Assembly: GCF_008369195.1 (NCBI RefSeq)
Contig: NZ_VOBC01000001.1
Coordinates: 868,001-932,000, forward strand
Direction of reading: 5' to 3'
DNA length: 64,000 bases
DNA from: Sporosarcina sp. ANT_H38
GTDB lineage: Bacteria > Bacillota > Bacilli > Bacillales_A > Planococcaceae
Of this stretch, positions 1-8,785 are shown one piece after another. The translations under genes and the position numbers were made by a program. Within the stretch, counting starts at the first letter, position 1. Each line of letters begins with the position of its first letter. The notes below the pieces were generated by a model that did no database searches, was not told where the DNA came from, and saw only the letters and a list, made by a program, of their open reading frames with translations.

Positions 1-168
1 GTCGTTTCACTCCTGCGGGGTCTTCAGCTCGCGCTGTTCCCGCAGGAGTCGCCATCTTCCGCTACAATCAACGAGAGTAGTCCGTAAAATTGACGGACAA
101 TGAATTAGTAGATTAATTATATCGTTCGTCTTTATACATGAAATAAGTAATTGTGAAATTGATTCATA
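1..168 (-). repeat. Dispersed GC-rich hairpin repeat, copy 1 (cut by window edge)
   Basis: The reverse complement of this stretch is nearly identical, with only a few differences, to 45784-45951. It carries a GC-rich inverted repeat (ACTCCTGCGGG and CCCCGCAGGAGT) inside otherwise AT-rich DNA, so it would fold into a strong hairpin. The element runs off the left edge; the copy near 45.8 kb shows how it continues. I recall similar intergenic repeats from other Bacillales genomes. No protein is encoded. Confidence 0.85.
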
Positions 169-532
169 TATATGATTAAATACAGGTCAAGTAATTCGTA
201 TATTATTCAATAATGAATTGAAGGAAAGGGGAATAGTTGATGTTGTATGGTATGTTCATCAATAAAATAGTGGAATCTAGTGAGAAATGATTTGCGTCTG
301 TAGTCATTTTCAAGTGCATCCGGATTTGTAACACCAAGAAATTGAAAAAAACAACGCCTTTGCCAACCACTTGGTTGACTTAGGAATCGAAGTGCGGAGG
401 GGAGTTGTGGGAGAATGTGCTGGGTATAATACGGGGAGACATTCGTTTATATTTCTGGAAATATGTACAGAGTATTGATGTGGTTTCATACTTATTGATA
501 GAAATTTTTCGTTATTTTTTAATGAAAGATAA
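169..532. other. Intergenic, no gene recognised
   Basis: AT-rich DNA between the repeat and the terminator of the MFS gene. Short open frames exist on both strands, but none has a convincing ribosome binding site or a recognisable product. Confidence 0.5.
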
Positions 533-562
533 GAGCCTTCCGGAAAATATTCCAGAAGGCTC
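533..562 (-). terminator. Rho-independent terminator of the MFS gene
   Basis: Inverted repeat gagccttccggaa / ttccagaaggctc with a 4-base loop, one mismatch, about 35 bases past the stop of the minus-strand MFS gene. Read on the minus strand it is followed by a T-rich tract. Confidence 0.75.
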
Positions 563-596
563 CAATGCATTTTTATATCAAACAGTTAATGTTTGT

Positions 597-1862
597 TTAA
601 TTCCATAATCCTGCTTTTTCAAGTTTCTTTTTACCTCTAAACGCCAAGATGATAAAGAGAATATTGACAGCAAGCATTGCAAGAATTGTATAGAGGACTA
701 ATGTATACGATCCTGTTAAATCAAATACAAATCCATATCCAGGTAAAGCTACAACACCCGCAACAGCTAGTCCTATTGCAGCTGTTGAAAAAATTTGACT
801 AAATTCTTTATTACCGAAAAGGGCAGTTGTAAGAATCGGCCCAAGTGTACCGACCGATGCAGACACAACTCCGAAAATCCCGATTGCGATCAAGAAAATT
901 GTCGAGTTATCTGCGAATGTAAGCAGAAGACCGATTGAAATCAATCCCGTAAACATTGAGAAGATAGCTGTATTTCTCGCGCCAACCTTGTCGCTTAAGA
1001 AACCGAAAAGGATAGCTCCGATTAGCAAACCAAACATCCAAATCCCCAAAGCATTGCCGGCGAATTGAACCGTGTAGCCAAGGCCCATTGCGAATGGGGG
1101 AATATGTTGCCCAAAGGCGGCAATTGCTGTGATGAAGAAGAAAAAGGTAACTAATGCATAAAATGCAGAAGATTTTCTTGCTACGGTAGCTACTACCCCT
1201 CTATTAGGCTCAGCTTTAGTTTCACTTTCACCTTCACCTTTTTTAACTTCATCCATACCAACTGGTAGCAGACCTTTTTGTTGAGGAGCTATTCTAATTG
1301 TAAAGATGATAATAGGAATAACTATTGCCATTACGACAAGTCCTAATGTAATGTAAGCCGATCTCCAACCATTGTCGGCAATAAGATTACCAACGATTGG
1401 TGAGATAACAGCACCGCCTACACCAACAAATGCCATCATTACGCCCATAGCTAATCCATTATGTTTTTTAAACCAGTTATTGATCAGTACTGGACCAGCC
1501 ATTGTAGCGACAAATACCGAACCCATCGCCATTGGAATAGCGAATAAATACCATCCCCAAACCGAAGTCATAAGACCAAACATGGCAAAAGAACCAGCTT
1601 GTAAAAGTACACCGGCAATTAGTAGTAACCTAATATCATATTTCGCCATCATTTTACCGGCAATCGGTAAAAATATCATTGTTACAATTGAAGAAACACT
1701 AAAGTATAATGTCAAACTACCCATACCAATATCTAAGTCTTCAGAAACTGGAGTTAAAAATAATGCACCTGAACTATTAATACCACCACGTGTAAATGCT
1801 GCCATGAGCGAAATACCAATGAGTACCCACCAGCCAAAGTGAATTTTTTTCTTGTTAGTCAT
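597..1862 (-). CDS. MFS transporter, oxalate/formate antiporter (OFA)-like
   Basis: The 421-residue protein is strongly hydrophobic with about 12 predicted membrane helices and a charged central loop near residues 200-225, the layout of the major facilitator superfamily. The N-terminus, with FGWWVLIG and a Gly/Ala-rich first helix, resembles the OFA (oxalate/formate antiporter) subfamily, which exchanges carboxylates across the membrane. The ATG at 1862 is preceded by AAAAGGATGG at a fair distance. The gene is monocistronic, with a terminator at 533-562. The substrate cannot be read from sequence. Glyoxylate and oxalurate chemistry occurs 40 kb away, but no link is visible. Confidence 0.8.
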   Translation of the reverse strand: MTNKKKIHFGWWVLIGISLMAAFTRGGINSSGALFLTPVSEDLDIGMGSLTLYFSVSSIVTMIFLPIAGKMMAKYDIRLLLIAGVLLQAGSFAMFGLMTSVWGWYLFAIPMAMGSVFVATMAGPVLINNWFKKHNGLAMGVMMAFVGVGGAVISPIVGNLIADNGWRSAYITLGLVVMAIVIPIIIFTIRIAPQQKGLLPVGMDEVKKGEGESETKAEPNRGVVATVARKSSAFYALVTFFFFITAIAAFGQHIPPFAMGLGYTVQFAGNALGIWMFGLLIGAILFGFLSDKVGARNTAIFSMFTGLISIGLLLTFADNSTIFLIAIGIFGVVSASVGTLGPILTTALFGNKEFSQIFSTAAIGLAVAGVVALPGYGFVFDLTGSYTLVLYTILAMLAVNILFIILAFRGKKKLEKAGLWN

Positions 1863-2106
1863 TAAGAGAAACCATCCTTTTTTCTTTTACATTAATAAAA
1901 CCGTATAACGAAATGTCCATTACCTTTTTCCACGATAAGTTCATACAGCAATGTTAATTTAACATCAAACTATCTTATGTGTCAATAAGGTGAATTTTTT
2001 TGCTGTTATAGTAGAACGCGTATAATTCTAATTGTTTGCGTTCTAATAGTCACTACTGAATATCGGGGAACAACTAAGAAGAAACGAGATGATAGTTCTA
2101 AAGGAA
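1863..2106. other. Intergenic upstream region of the MFS gene
   Basis: AT-rich, holds the ribosome binding site and presumably the promoter of the minus-strand MFS gene. No ORF or clear operator seen. Confidence 0.4.
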
Positions 2107-2143
2107 TAGCCCTCTCTATGTCAATTTGACACGGAGAGGGCTA
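2107..2143 (-). terminator. Terminator downstream of the GDYXXLXY gene
   Basis: Ten-base stem tagccctctc / gagagggcta, extended by an inner tgtcaa / ttgaca pairing. It lies after the stop of the minus-strand gene at 2211 and is flanked by short T-rich stretches on both sides. Confidence 0.7.
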
Positions 2144-2210
2144 TATTTGATAGTTAGAATTGATTCGGTGGCTAGTACTTTAATTGTGGATATTCTGGAG
2201 ATGTGTATCC

Positions 2211-2768
2211 TTATTTAACTGTGGTAATCTCCTTCAAAATCCCATAGCCATTTTTCACCTTCAAATGAGCAACTAATTGCCCCCTCGCTGATAAATCCTC
2301 AAGCTCTTTGCCAGTATTCTCTGGTACATAGTAGCGATCTAACCCGAAATTTATGGAATGGACTTTAACGCCATCAACATTCTGATAGTCATAGCCATTC
2401 AATTTACCAGTCAAATAGATACTGCCAGTAGGTTTTTCATCAGACAAATTATCTAGTACATAGACATCGCCCTGTTGAACAAGTGTCCCGTAGACAGTTA
2501 ACTCATTGTAGTTTGACCGCTTGTCGATCTTTTTCAAAATAGCAGTAGAAATTTCATTTTTCGGCACTTCTTCAATCTCATAACGGAGCGTGACATAATC
2601 ACCGTAAAGTAAATCTCTAGGATCCACTGGGACTGTCACTAATGTTATATCATCTCCATAAGTCAATGCCCATAACGGTTTCACGGTCAAGCCGATTAAT
2701 ATGAGAAGGGGAATAGATAATGCAACGATGAAACCGATATGTTTATTTTTCATCATTTTCATGTGCAA
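2211..2768 (-). CDS. GDYXXLXY domain membrane-anchored protein
   Basis: The 185-residue protein has one N-terminal membrane helix (about residues 8-30) followed by an extracytoplasmic domain. That domain contains GDYVTLRYEI, the signature of the GDYXXLXY family (function unknown), which is habitually encoded next to DUF2157 membrane proteins, as it is here. It overlaps the end of the DUF2157 gene by 26 bases. Two starts are possible: TTG at 2768, seven bases after the SD-like GGAGAGGT, or ATG at 2762, thirteen bases after it. The TTG spacing is better. The pair is probably co-translated; a role in envelope or cell-surface stress is only a guess. Confidence 0.8.
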   Translation of the reverse strand: MHMKMMKNKHIGFIVALSIPLLILIGLTVKPLWALTYGDDITLVTVPVDPRDLLYGDYVTLRYEIEEVPKNEISTAILKKIDKRSNYNELTVYGTLVQQGDVYVLDNLSDEKPTGSIYLTGKLNGYDYQNVDGVKVHSINFGLDRYYVPENTGKELEDLSARGQLVAHLKVKNGYGILKEITTVK

Positions 2769-3777
2769 TCACCGTACCTCTCCGTGTTTTCTCGAACCAA
2801 AAGCCAAAGCCGATTAAAATCAAACCGCCAACGATAAAGAATAATGATTTTGGCATGAAATTATAAGACAAATCGGCGTAGAAACGGAAAATCAAAGTGC
2901 ACACAATGAGAACTGCCGGCAGACTACCGATTTTCAAGAAGAACAACAGTTTTAATGCGAAAATAATTGTGAAAATAATTGCTGCCATTCCTGCATTGGC
3001 CTCCGGAACAAAATCCGTCCATGTATTAGGGAAAGTGAGAAATAGACCTGCGATTCCGTAAACAGTAGAGCCAAGCCATTCAGATGGCAATTTGTATCGA
3101 CCAAAGGGATAGAAAGCAAGGAATATGCCGAGCGCAAAGAACGTACACAGAATCAGTAGTTCTTTTACATCAAAAAATATGAATAAATTGAATAAAAACA
3201 TCAAAGATAAAATCATATTGGCGATAAATAAACCTCTCGATTGACCCATCCGTTTTTCATTCATCCAAAACAGTAGCGGAATAATTAGTAGGAGTAAATA
3301 AGGCACTCCATCAGTTCCGCTCAAAACATTGAATCCGTAAATGATGAAGAATAAGGCAGCGGAAGCAGAAATGAGTTTGTCTTTCAAGTAGTGGGCAAGT
3401 GGCAAAATGCCGAGTCCCCACATGAAGAAATCTGCATAAACACCCTCACCTAGATTAAACATCTGACCAATCAGAAAAATCCCTGCACCAAAAACAAATA
3501 GACCAATATAATAGAGACTTCGTGAAGTTTTCGGATAATTATCTTCCAACTTATAACCACCTGCATAAAAACCTGCTGTCGCGAAAAATAATAATAAGAA
3601 CTTTGCAAGTTTCGGTATATGTTGCCAGTTTCCTGCAATGAAGCTCAGAATGCCAACACCAATCAAAACCGCTCCGATAACTAGTAAAATCCGTACAAAA
3701 CTCAGTCGCTCAGTAGGCACGTATTCTCCCAGTAATTTACGCGCCTGATTCGTTTCCAATTGTCCTGCCTGTTCCAA
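2743..3777 (-). CDS. DUF2157 membrane protein, broken near its start by an in-frame TAA
   Basis: The open part codes 344 residues with about ten membrane helices, typical of DUF2157, and includes the conserved motif GVGILSFIAGNWQ. The true start is evidently the ATG at 3834, preceded by a perfect AAAAGGAGGTC. That frame reads MKRKISNSDYRVLEK and then meets TAA at 3787-3789, after which the same frame continues without any break through the known N-terminal region. A single base change such as GAA to TAA would explain it. Translation could restart only at TTG 3777, which lacks a ribosome binding site. Either the gene is freshly inactivated, the stop is suppressed, or the base is a sequencing error. 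The GDYXXLXY gene downstream may also lose expression. Confidence 0.8.
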   Translation of the reverse strand: MEQAGQLETNQARKLLGEYVPTERLSFVRILLVIGAVLIGVGILSFIAGNWQHIPKLAKFLLLFFATAGFYAGGYKLEDNYPKTSRSLYYIGLFVFGAGIFLIGQMFNLGEGVYADFFMWGLGILPLAHYLKDKLISASAALFFIIYGFNVLSGTDGVPYLLLLIIPLLFWMNEKRMGQSRGLFIANMILSLMFLFNLFIFFDVKELLILCTFFALGIFLAFYPFGRYKLPSEWLGSTVYGIAGLFLTFPNTWTDFVPEANAGMAAIIFTIIFALKLLFFLKIGSLPAVLIVCTLIFRFYADLSYNFMPKSLFFIVGGLILIGFGFWFEKTRRGTVIAHENDEK

Positions 3778-3834
3778 AAAGTGAAATTACTTCTCCAGGA
3801 CTCGGTAGTCTGAGTTACTGATTTTCCTCTTCAT

Positions 3835-4267
3835 CTAATCGACCTCCTTTTCTCGTAGACTCTCTTTTATCTAAGTATACCCGGAATTATAGAGATACAA
3901 CATCACAAATGATGGCTACCGTATTAGACGGATAAGCAAGTCTACTAGTTACAATACAAGAGGTGGCAGGTGTATAGTTACTATTTTTAGGCTGTTTTCA
4001 CAAAGAGTGTTGTCTTTGAATCATTAAGTATATTTCAATAGGGGATAATAATTGATCAATCTGTTTGTATCCACTGTATGAAATGATGTGACAGACAGAT
4101 ACCAAACAATAGGGGCTTTGTTTCTTGACTTGAAAAGAAACGTTTATTTTAGTGATTTTGATAAGTTTAAAGCCAGTTGCATCAGCAGGTCCATTGTAAA
4201 GGCATTGCCCGCACCATATAATACCGTTTGATTTAAATACAGTTCTGTTTTTCGCAAATGGGTGCAA
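3835..4267. other. Intergenic, no gene recognised
   Basis: An open frame of about 89 codons exists on the minus strand (3998-4267) but lacks a family resemblance and a clear ribosome binding site, so it is not called. The segment AGGCTGTTTTCA at 3989-4000 recurs at 5439-5450 with similar following bases, suggesting a short dispersed repeat. Confidence 0.4.
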
Positions 4268-4400
4268 TTAACTTGATCCGCCCTTGGCCACTACTTGTAT
4301 AGTTACGCTTTTGGATCACTTTGGATTGAATGACTTCTTTTACGATTACCGCGATGTCTGGATGTGTAGGGATGCGACTTTGTCGCATCCCTACACATTT
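4268..4400 (+). repeat. Direct repeat B, copy 1, ending in a perfect 15-bp hairpin
   Basis: About 130 bases that align with 33434-33563 in the same orientation, diverged in the first 95 bases but identical over the terminal hairpin. The hairpin is a perfect 15-bp palindrome with loop ttt at 4364-4396 (arm gtgtagggatgcgac), followed here by a run of T. There is no coding capacity. It could act as a terminator or be a small non-autonomous mobile element. Confidence 0.8.
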
Positions 4401-4511
4401 TTTCCGGTAATCTTATAGGTGTCCTTCCTCCATCGCGCTCCAAATGCGTGAGTGTACAAAATGCTGGAACTTTTTGGGACGAAAGAATAGCTGACTTCCT
4501 ACATGGAGAAA

Positions 4512-4539
4512 AGCCGCCAAATATGCAATTTTGGCGGCT
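4512..4539 (-). terminator. Terminator of the prolyl 4-hydroxylase gene
   Basis: Perfect ten-base stem agccgccaaa / tttggcggct; on the minus strand it is followed by TTTTCTCC. It lies 65 bases past the stop of the minus-strand gene. Confidence 0.75.
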
Positions 4540-4575
4540 GATATTTTCTCTATGGTTTTTTCATACTTTTGTTAA

Positions 4576-4600
4576 AATTCAATTCAATTCAATTCAATTC
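4576..4600. repeat. Pentanucleotide tandem repeat (aattc) x5
   Basis: Five exact head-to-tail copies of aattc, ending four bases before the stop codon of the prolyl 4-hydroxylase gene on its downstream side. It lies outside the reading frame, so length change would alter only the 3' untranslated region. Confidence 0.9.
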
Positions 4601-4604
4601 ATTT

Positions 4605-5249
4605 TCACTTTAATTTTTGTTTTCTCATCCATTGTGTTGCGACCCACTTTTCTCCAGTTATAACGGGTGCACCACCATGTAAGGTTAACTCGTTTAAGTT
4701 TTCATCGTTATAAAAATACTCAAAATAAACAGCCATACCCTTTTGTGGCGTAACTGAAAAATTCAGTTTAGGGAAAAAGGTTTCTCCACCTTCCTCTACG
4801 TCATTTAAGTACATAATAAGCGTACTAATTCTATTATTGCTTGCTACTTTACTTGTTGATGAGAAAAAATCATAATGAGCTTTATACTCTTGACCAGGAG
4901 TATACTTAAGGATTTGCATCCCTTCTCCGTGTTCAAGTGGGATATTCATTATAGATGATACCCTTTTTTCTACTCTAGCAACAATTTCGTTTTCACTTTC
5001 ACTTTCTTGAAAAAACATGCTACTACTTGTTCTCAGTTCATTCACTTCGCGTGTGGAACCAATTTTTGAACGTTGCATCTTGTCCTTTGACAATTTGATT
5101 AGTTCATCGCATTCTTCATTACTTAAAACATTACCTAAGATCACTATCAGTGGTTCTTCTAATCTAGTGATTATATCAATCTCTCTATCAGTTATTATTT
5201 TGTTTCCAACGTGATCAAATATAGTTTGCTCTTTATTCTCTGTTTTCAT
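4605..5249 (-). CDS. 2OG-Fe(II) oxygenase, prolyl 4-hydroxylase type
   Basis: The 214-residue protein matches the bacterial prolyl 4-hydroxylase fold (the Bacillus anthracis enzyme has about the same length). The iron triad is visible as His125 and Asp127 (AHYDFF) and His191 (LHGG). Lys201 (GEKW) would bind 2-oxoglutarate. Such enzymes hydroxylate proline in peptides or proteins using O2 and 2-oxoglutarate; the target here is unknown. An upstream TTG at 5285 is open, but the ATG at 5249 lies nine bases after AAGGGGT and is chosen. The gene stands alone on the minus strand with its own terminator. Confidence 0.88.
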   Translation of the reverse strand: MKTENKEQTIFDHVGNKIITDREIDIITRLEEPLIVILGNVLSNEECDELIKLSKDKMQRSKIGSTREVNELRTSSSMFFQESESENEIVARVEKRVSSIMNIPLEHGEGMQILKYTPGQEYKAHYDFFSSTSKVASNNRISTLIMYLNDVEEGGETFFPKLNFSVTPQKGMAVYFEYFYNDENLNELTLHGGAPVITGEKWVATQWMRKQKLK

Positions 5250-5528
5250 CTTCAAACGACCCCTTAAACTATTTAATTTTGACAACGAGTACGTTTTTTC
5301 GATAACTATATGTGCTAATGGTCTTGTTTCACTTCAAATACGTAAGTGTCGGGGTATGCCCTTATACTTTCTACTTTTAGTAATTTTATTTTATCACATG
5401 ATTTTCACATATCGCAAATTTATAAAAATATTTATATAAGGCTGTTTTCATAAATATTGTTGCTAATAGTACGAGAATTTAGAGGTGAAGTATTTAGTGC
5501 AAGAAAATATATGAAAGGGGTGTAAGCG

Positions 5529-5872
5529 TGAAAAAAACTTACTAGCACTATCTATTTTTGCTTGGTGTTATCTTTTGTGATGGGTAGTTGGTAAATGGCA
5601 ATTGGGCTTAATGAAAATGCACCGAAAACTAAAGTAGTTCTGCTAACAGCTGAAACAACAAATGAAATTAATGAACTACAAATGTTTATACAGGCTGAGT
5701 TGCTATGTATTTGGGTTAGAGCGAGGATGAGGTTTAGAAGTTAGGACCAGTTCCATATGAGACGACGGCACAACAAGTGAACTACTGTATCTACAAATAG
5801 GTAACAGTGTTTACTATCCAAATGACGCGATGATATATGCCTTTCTTAACAGGATGCCAAAATCGTTTTAAG
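5529..5872 (+). pseudogene. Decayed small secreted/lipoprotein-like gene
   Basis: After AAAGGGGTGTAAGC a GTG start begins a Lys-Lys N-terminus that looks like a signal peptide, but stops and frame changes occur within 15 codons. Further fragments remain open in different frames, such as a stretch from the ATG near 5595 containing NENAPKTKVVLLTAETTNE and a terminal one containing LQIGNSVYYPNDAM. Together they look like one frameshifted gene of about 110 codons, followed by a good terminator. The family is not recognised. Confidence 0.4.
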
Positions 5873-5891
5873 GGGAATTTCACAAGCAAAA

Positions 5892-5929
5892 GAACCAAGT
5901 GTCGAATTAAAAAATCCGGCACTTGGTTC
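5892..5929. terminator. Bidirectional terminator
   Basis: Thirteen-base stem gaaccaagtgtcg / cggcacttggttc with one G-U pair; T-rich on both sides. It would end the que operon (minus strand) and the decayed gene on the plus strand. Confidence 0.75.
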
Positions 5930-5999
5930 TTTATTAATTAATCTTTATGTGTCAAAAATCGAGGTGAAGTACTGACTCGATCGAATCGAATTAGCCTGA

Positions 6000-6707
6000 C
6001 TAGACGCCACGTTTATTCCCCCACAGCAGTGTATGCAATTGTGGCAACACCTTTGCATCATTCATAATAGGGGAGTGGACTGTCAAATCGATTAACCACT
6101 CATATCGTTGTAACAATGTCGAAACGAGAAGTGTATCGTCAGTTGTCGTCGTATCTTCATTTCCTGTCTGCAGGAAGAAAGGGAATGCCGGGTAACGAAG
6201 ATGAACCTCTTCTGCAAATTTGAAATCCTCTTCATTGAAAATGACAACTTTAAGACTGGTGTTCGAATCAATTAGTTTCTCCATGAATGAATCCAATTTG
6301 CCAAAATCTGTTGTCATACCAGAACTCGGTGGTTTTGGGGATAACGTAATGTCATCAATATTCAATAACCAGTCTTGCCAGAAAGAAGCCTGCGTTTCGA
6401 CCGCGACTTTCCAACCCTGCTCATGGCATAATTCAACAAGTTCACCGATTCCTTTGTGAAGGGCAGGGTTCCCACCTGAAATCGTTACATGTGAAAATGA
6501 TTGTCGACCTATCGCTTTAAGTTCATCTATGATTTCTACCGGTTGTTTCGAAGTACTCTTTCCAGAACCGTCCCATGTAAAACTGGAATCGCACCAATTA
6601 CAAGAATAATCACATCCAGCTGTCCGGACAAACATCGTTTTTAATCCCATGACCATCCCCTCACCTTGAATGGTCGGACCGAATACTTCCATAACAGGTA
6701 TTTTCAT
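6000..6707 (-). CDS. queE: 7-carboxy-7-deazaguanine synthase
   Basis: Radical SAM enzyme that converts 6-carboxytetrahydropterin to 7-carboxy-7-deazaguanine in the preQ0/queuosine pathway. The protein has 235 residues. The cluster-binding cysteines are Cys32, Cys36 and Cys39 (CDYSCNWCD), and the N-terminal GPTIQGEG is typical of QueE. Its start overlaps the end of queD by four bases (ATGA), so it is translationally coupled. It is the last gene of queC-queD-queE, controlled by the preQ1 riboswitch at 7804-7838. The nitrile reductase gene queF is not in this window. Confidence 0.95.
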   Translation of the reverse strand: MKIPVMEVFGPTIQGEGMVMGLKTMFVRTAGCDYSCNWCDSSFTWDGSGKSTSKQPVEIIDELKAIGRQSFSHVTISGGNPALHKGIGELVELCHEQGWKVAVETQASFWQDWLLNIDDITLSPKPPSSGMTTDFGKLDSFMEKLIDSNTSLKVVIFNEEDFKFAEEVHLRYPAFPFFLQTGNEDTTTTDDTLLVSTLLQRYEWLIDLTVHSPIMNDAKVLPQLHTLLWGNKRGV

Positions 6708-7129
6708 AGGATTACCTCTTGTTCGGGACGATAGATGACGTAGCTTGTTGGCGTTTCTCGGACAATAACCTGGAGACAGACCGGCTTATTGTTTCTCGTC
6801 TGGAGAACTTCCTGGACCGATGTGCCAATCTGTTCTGCTAATTTCTCAGTCGTCGGGAAATTGTTCGTAAATTCAGGATGATCATTCAGAACGGAATGAT
6901 CGTATTTATCATGAATGAGGTTTTTGAGCTCTTTGAAATCAATTAGAAAACCAATTGAATCCAGCTCATTCCCTCCAATTGTTATATTTAAGTAGTACGT
7001 ATGTCCATGCATCACTTGGCATTTACCAGCATCTTCGCTCGGAATGAAATGCGCAGCAGAAAAATGAATGTCTTTGTTCAATTCAAAACGATAGGAATGC
7101 TGAACTTGCGGATAAAATTGCTGCATCAT
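6704..7129 (-). CDS. queD: 6-carboxy-5,6,7,8-tetrahydropterin synthase
   Basis: Homologue of 6-pyruvoyl tetrahydropterin synthase that makes 6-carboxytetrahydropterin from dihydroneopterin triphosphate, an early step to preQ0. In the 141-residue protein the zinc ligands are seen as His27 (SAAHFI), His41 and His43 (MHGH), and Cys37 precedes them as the catalytic cysteine. It overlaps queC and queE by four bases on each side, so the three genes form one tightly coupled operon. Confidence 0.95.
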   Translation of the reverse strand: MMQQFYPQVQHSYRFELNKDIHFSAAHFIPSEDAGKCQVMHGHTYYLNITIGGNELDSIGFLIDFKELKNLIHDKYDHSVLNDHPEFTNNFPTTEKLAEQIGTSVQEVLQTRNNKPVCLQVIVRETPTSYVIYRPEQEVIL

Positions 7130-7791
7130 TCAGGGGCACCTACAGACTTTTTGGCTAAATAAGTAGCGAGCCCATCATTCCTTAACACACAGGCAGGGCA
7201 TTCTCCGCAACCCGTACTTGGAATTCCGTTGTAACAAGTCAGTGTATTGTCCTGTACAAAGTTGAACGCACCAAGTTCATCAGACAATGCCCATACTTCT
7301 GATTTATCAAGCCACATTAATGGCGTATGGATAACGAAACGTCCGTCCATCGCTAAATTTAGTGTGACATTCAAAGACTTTATAAAAGTATCACGGCAAT
7401 CAGGATAACCGCTGAAATCCGTTTCACTCACACCTGTGATTAAGTGCCTAGCACCAATCGCATCTGCATAAACAGCAGCAAATGACAGGAATAAATGATT
7501 TCTACCAGGAACGAAAGTCGACGGCAATTCGCCTTCTACTTCCTTAACTTCGATATCATCTCGCGTCAAGGCGTTTGCTGACAGCTGGTTGATTAAATTC
7601 ATATCCAACACTTTAAATGATACACCGAGCTCATCTGCAATTTTTCTAGCACACTCAATTTCCTCCGAATGTCTTTGACCATAGTCAAACGTCACCGTCG
7701 CAACTTCACCAAAATTCTTCAGTGCCCAAAATAGGCAAGTCGTACTGTCCTGGCCGCCGCTAAAGACGACAACTGCTTTTTCGTTTTTCAT
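7126..7791 (-). CDS. queC: 7-cyano-7-deazaguanine synthase
   Basis: ATP-dependent enzyme that turns 7-carboxy-7-deazaguanine into preQ0. The PP-loop SGGQDS is at residues 11-16 and the four C-terminal zinc cysteines are at about 186, 195, 198 and 201 (CGECPAC region). The frame is open from an ATG at 7800, but the ribosome binding site AAGGAG touches that codon. The ATG at 7791 sits nine bases after it and gives the usual [13 protein letters not shown] start, 221 residues. First gene of the que operon, directly behind the riboswitch. Confidence 0.95.
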   Translation of the reverse strand: MKNEKAVVVFSGGQDSTTCLFWALKNFGEVATVTFDYGQRHSEEIECARKIADELGVSFKVLDMNLINQLSANALTRDDIEVKEVEGELPSTFVPGRNHLFLSFAAVYADAIGARHLITGVSETDFSGYPDCRDTFIKSLNVTLNLAMDGRFVIHTPLMWLDKSEVWALSDELGAFNFVQDNTLTCYNGIPSTGCGECPACVLRNDGLATYLAKKSVGAPE

Positions 7792-7803
7792 AGTAAACAT
7801 CTC

Positions 7804-7838
7804 CTTAGTTTTTTAGAGAGGGAGTTTTCGAACCTCTT
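7804..7838 (-). promoter_or_regulatory. preQ1-I riboswitch controlling queCDE
   Basis: Read on the minus strand the leader has AGAGGTTC, a short loop, CTCCCTCT, then TAAAAAACTAAGGAG. This matches the class I preQ1 aptamer: first stem plus the A-rich tail that forms the H-type pseudoknot. The last aptamer bases run into the AAGGAG of queC, so ligand binding would hide the ribosome binding site and switch off translation when preQ1 is abundant. Confidence 0.92.
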
Positions 7839-8038
7839 TTTCGAGCAATGTTAATGATAGCATAAGTGGGGAAGGAGTGGGATGGGAATTTGTTTGGGCC
7901 ACTCAGACAATTTCCAGTTTCGAGGTTGCTTAATTAACTACTGTATAGGATAAATGATTATAATAAGAAACAAACGTAGTAGTAAATATAGGCTGATTAA
8001 AATCGGAATCATTAAAATTAGAAAAGGAGTGGGAAAAC

Positions 8039-8461
8039 ATGTATGAACAAAAAACAAAAGAAACAGACGATAACGTTATCGAATTTATAGAACAGGTTGA
8101 GAGTCTTAAAAAACGTGAAGATGCTTACAGATTACTCGATCTATTTCATGAAGCAACAGGTTTTGAAGCCAAAATGTGGGGACCAAGCATTATTGGATTT
8201 GGTTCGTATCATTATGTTTATAAAACGGGTCATGAAGGTGACGCGCCACTCGTCCGCTTTTCTCCGCGAAAAGCAAAAATCAGTCTATATTTTGCGCCGG
8301 GTGATACCAAACGTGAAGAGCTGCTAGCCAGATTTGGTAAGCATACGTCTGGGAAAGCATGTGTGTATATTAACAAAGTAGACGATATCGATATCGGCGT
8401 ATTTAAAGAACTAATCACCCAATCAGTTGCATTCACACAGAACCAATATCCCGGAAAATAA
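8039..8461 (+). CDS. DUF1801 domain protein
   Basis: The 140-residue soluble protein carries the DUF1801 (YdhG-like) fold, shown by an N-terminal helix region, FEAKMWGPSIIGFGSYHY near residues 42-60 and SPRKAKISLYFAPG near 75-90, followed by KACVYINKVDDID. The family is widespread in Bacillales and has no firm biochemical role. AAAAGGAGTGGGAAAAC precedes the ATG. It appears monocistronic. Confidence 0.85.
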   Translation: MYEQKTKETDDNVIEFIEQVESLKKREDAYRLLDLFHEATGFEAKMWGPSIIGFGSYHYVYKTGHEGDAPLVRFSPRKAKISLYFAPGDTKREELLARFGKHTSGKACVYINKVDDIDIGVFKELITQSVAFTQNQYPGK

Positions 8462-8514
8462 TGACTTGAACCATGGCATATTGTGCGAGGGAATCTAACT
8501 AAGATTTTAATTGA

Positions 8515-8714
8515 TTCTGTGGTGCACATGCATCTGTAGGTCCTTCAAACAATTATCGCTATTATGATGACGGTTCATTTTTTTCTGGCATTACTTTTGC
8601 AAAACCTTCGAAGTTTCAGCTGAATTATTCTGGAATGAAAGATGATATGCAATAGGAGTGTTTGAGAATTTAGAAGAATTATTGCTTAAAATGAAAGAAT
8701 GTCTACACATTTAG
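8515..8714 (+). pseudogene. C-terminal remnant of a frameshifted gene
   Basis: The frame from 8515 is open for 46 codons (containing NYRYYDDGSFFSGITFAKP) to a stop at 8653. One frame over, the text continues sensibly from 8652 as IGVFENLEELLLKMKECLHI and ends at 8714. The two halves read as one domain with a single frameshift. There is no start or ribosome binding site, so this is the tail of a gene whose front is gone. The family is not recognised. Confidence 0.45.
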
Positions 8715-8785
8715 GTAAATCAAAAACAACAAAAGATACTGGGTATTGAGACGTTTACCCGTACAGGACGAGGGGAGCCAAATAA

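Noticed and set aside
1372..1842. Plus-strand 156-codon frame inside the MFS gene
   Set aside because: Antisense shadow of a clear transporter gene; no ribosome binding site.
3998..4267. Minus-strand frame of 89 codons in the gap left of repeat B
   Set aside because: No ribosome binding site, no recognisable family, and mixed composition; likely chance.
4364..4396. Perfect hairpin read as an insertion sequence end or CRISPR repeat
   Set aside because: Only two copies exist, with no spacer array, no transposase and no target duplication.
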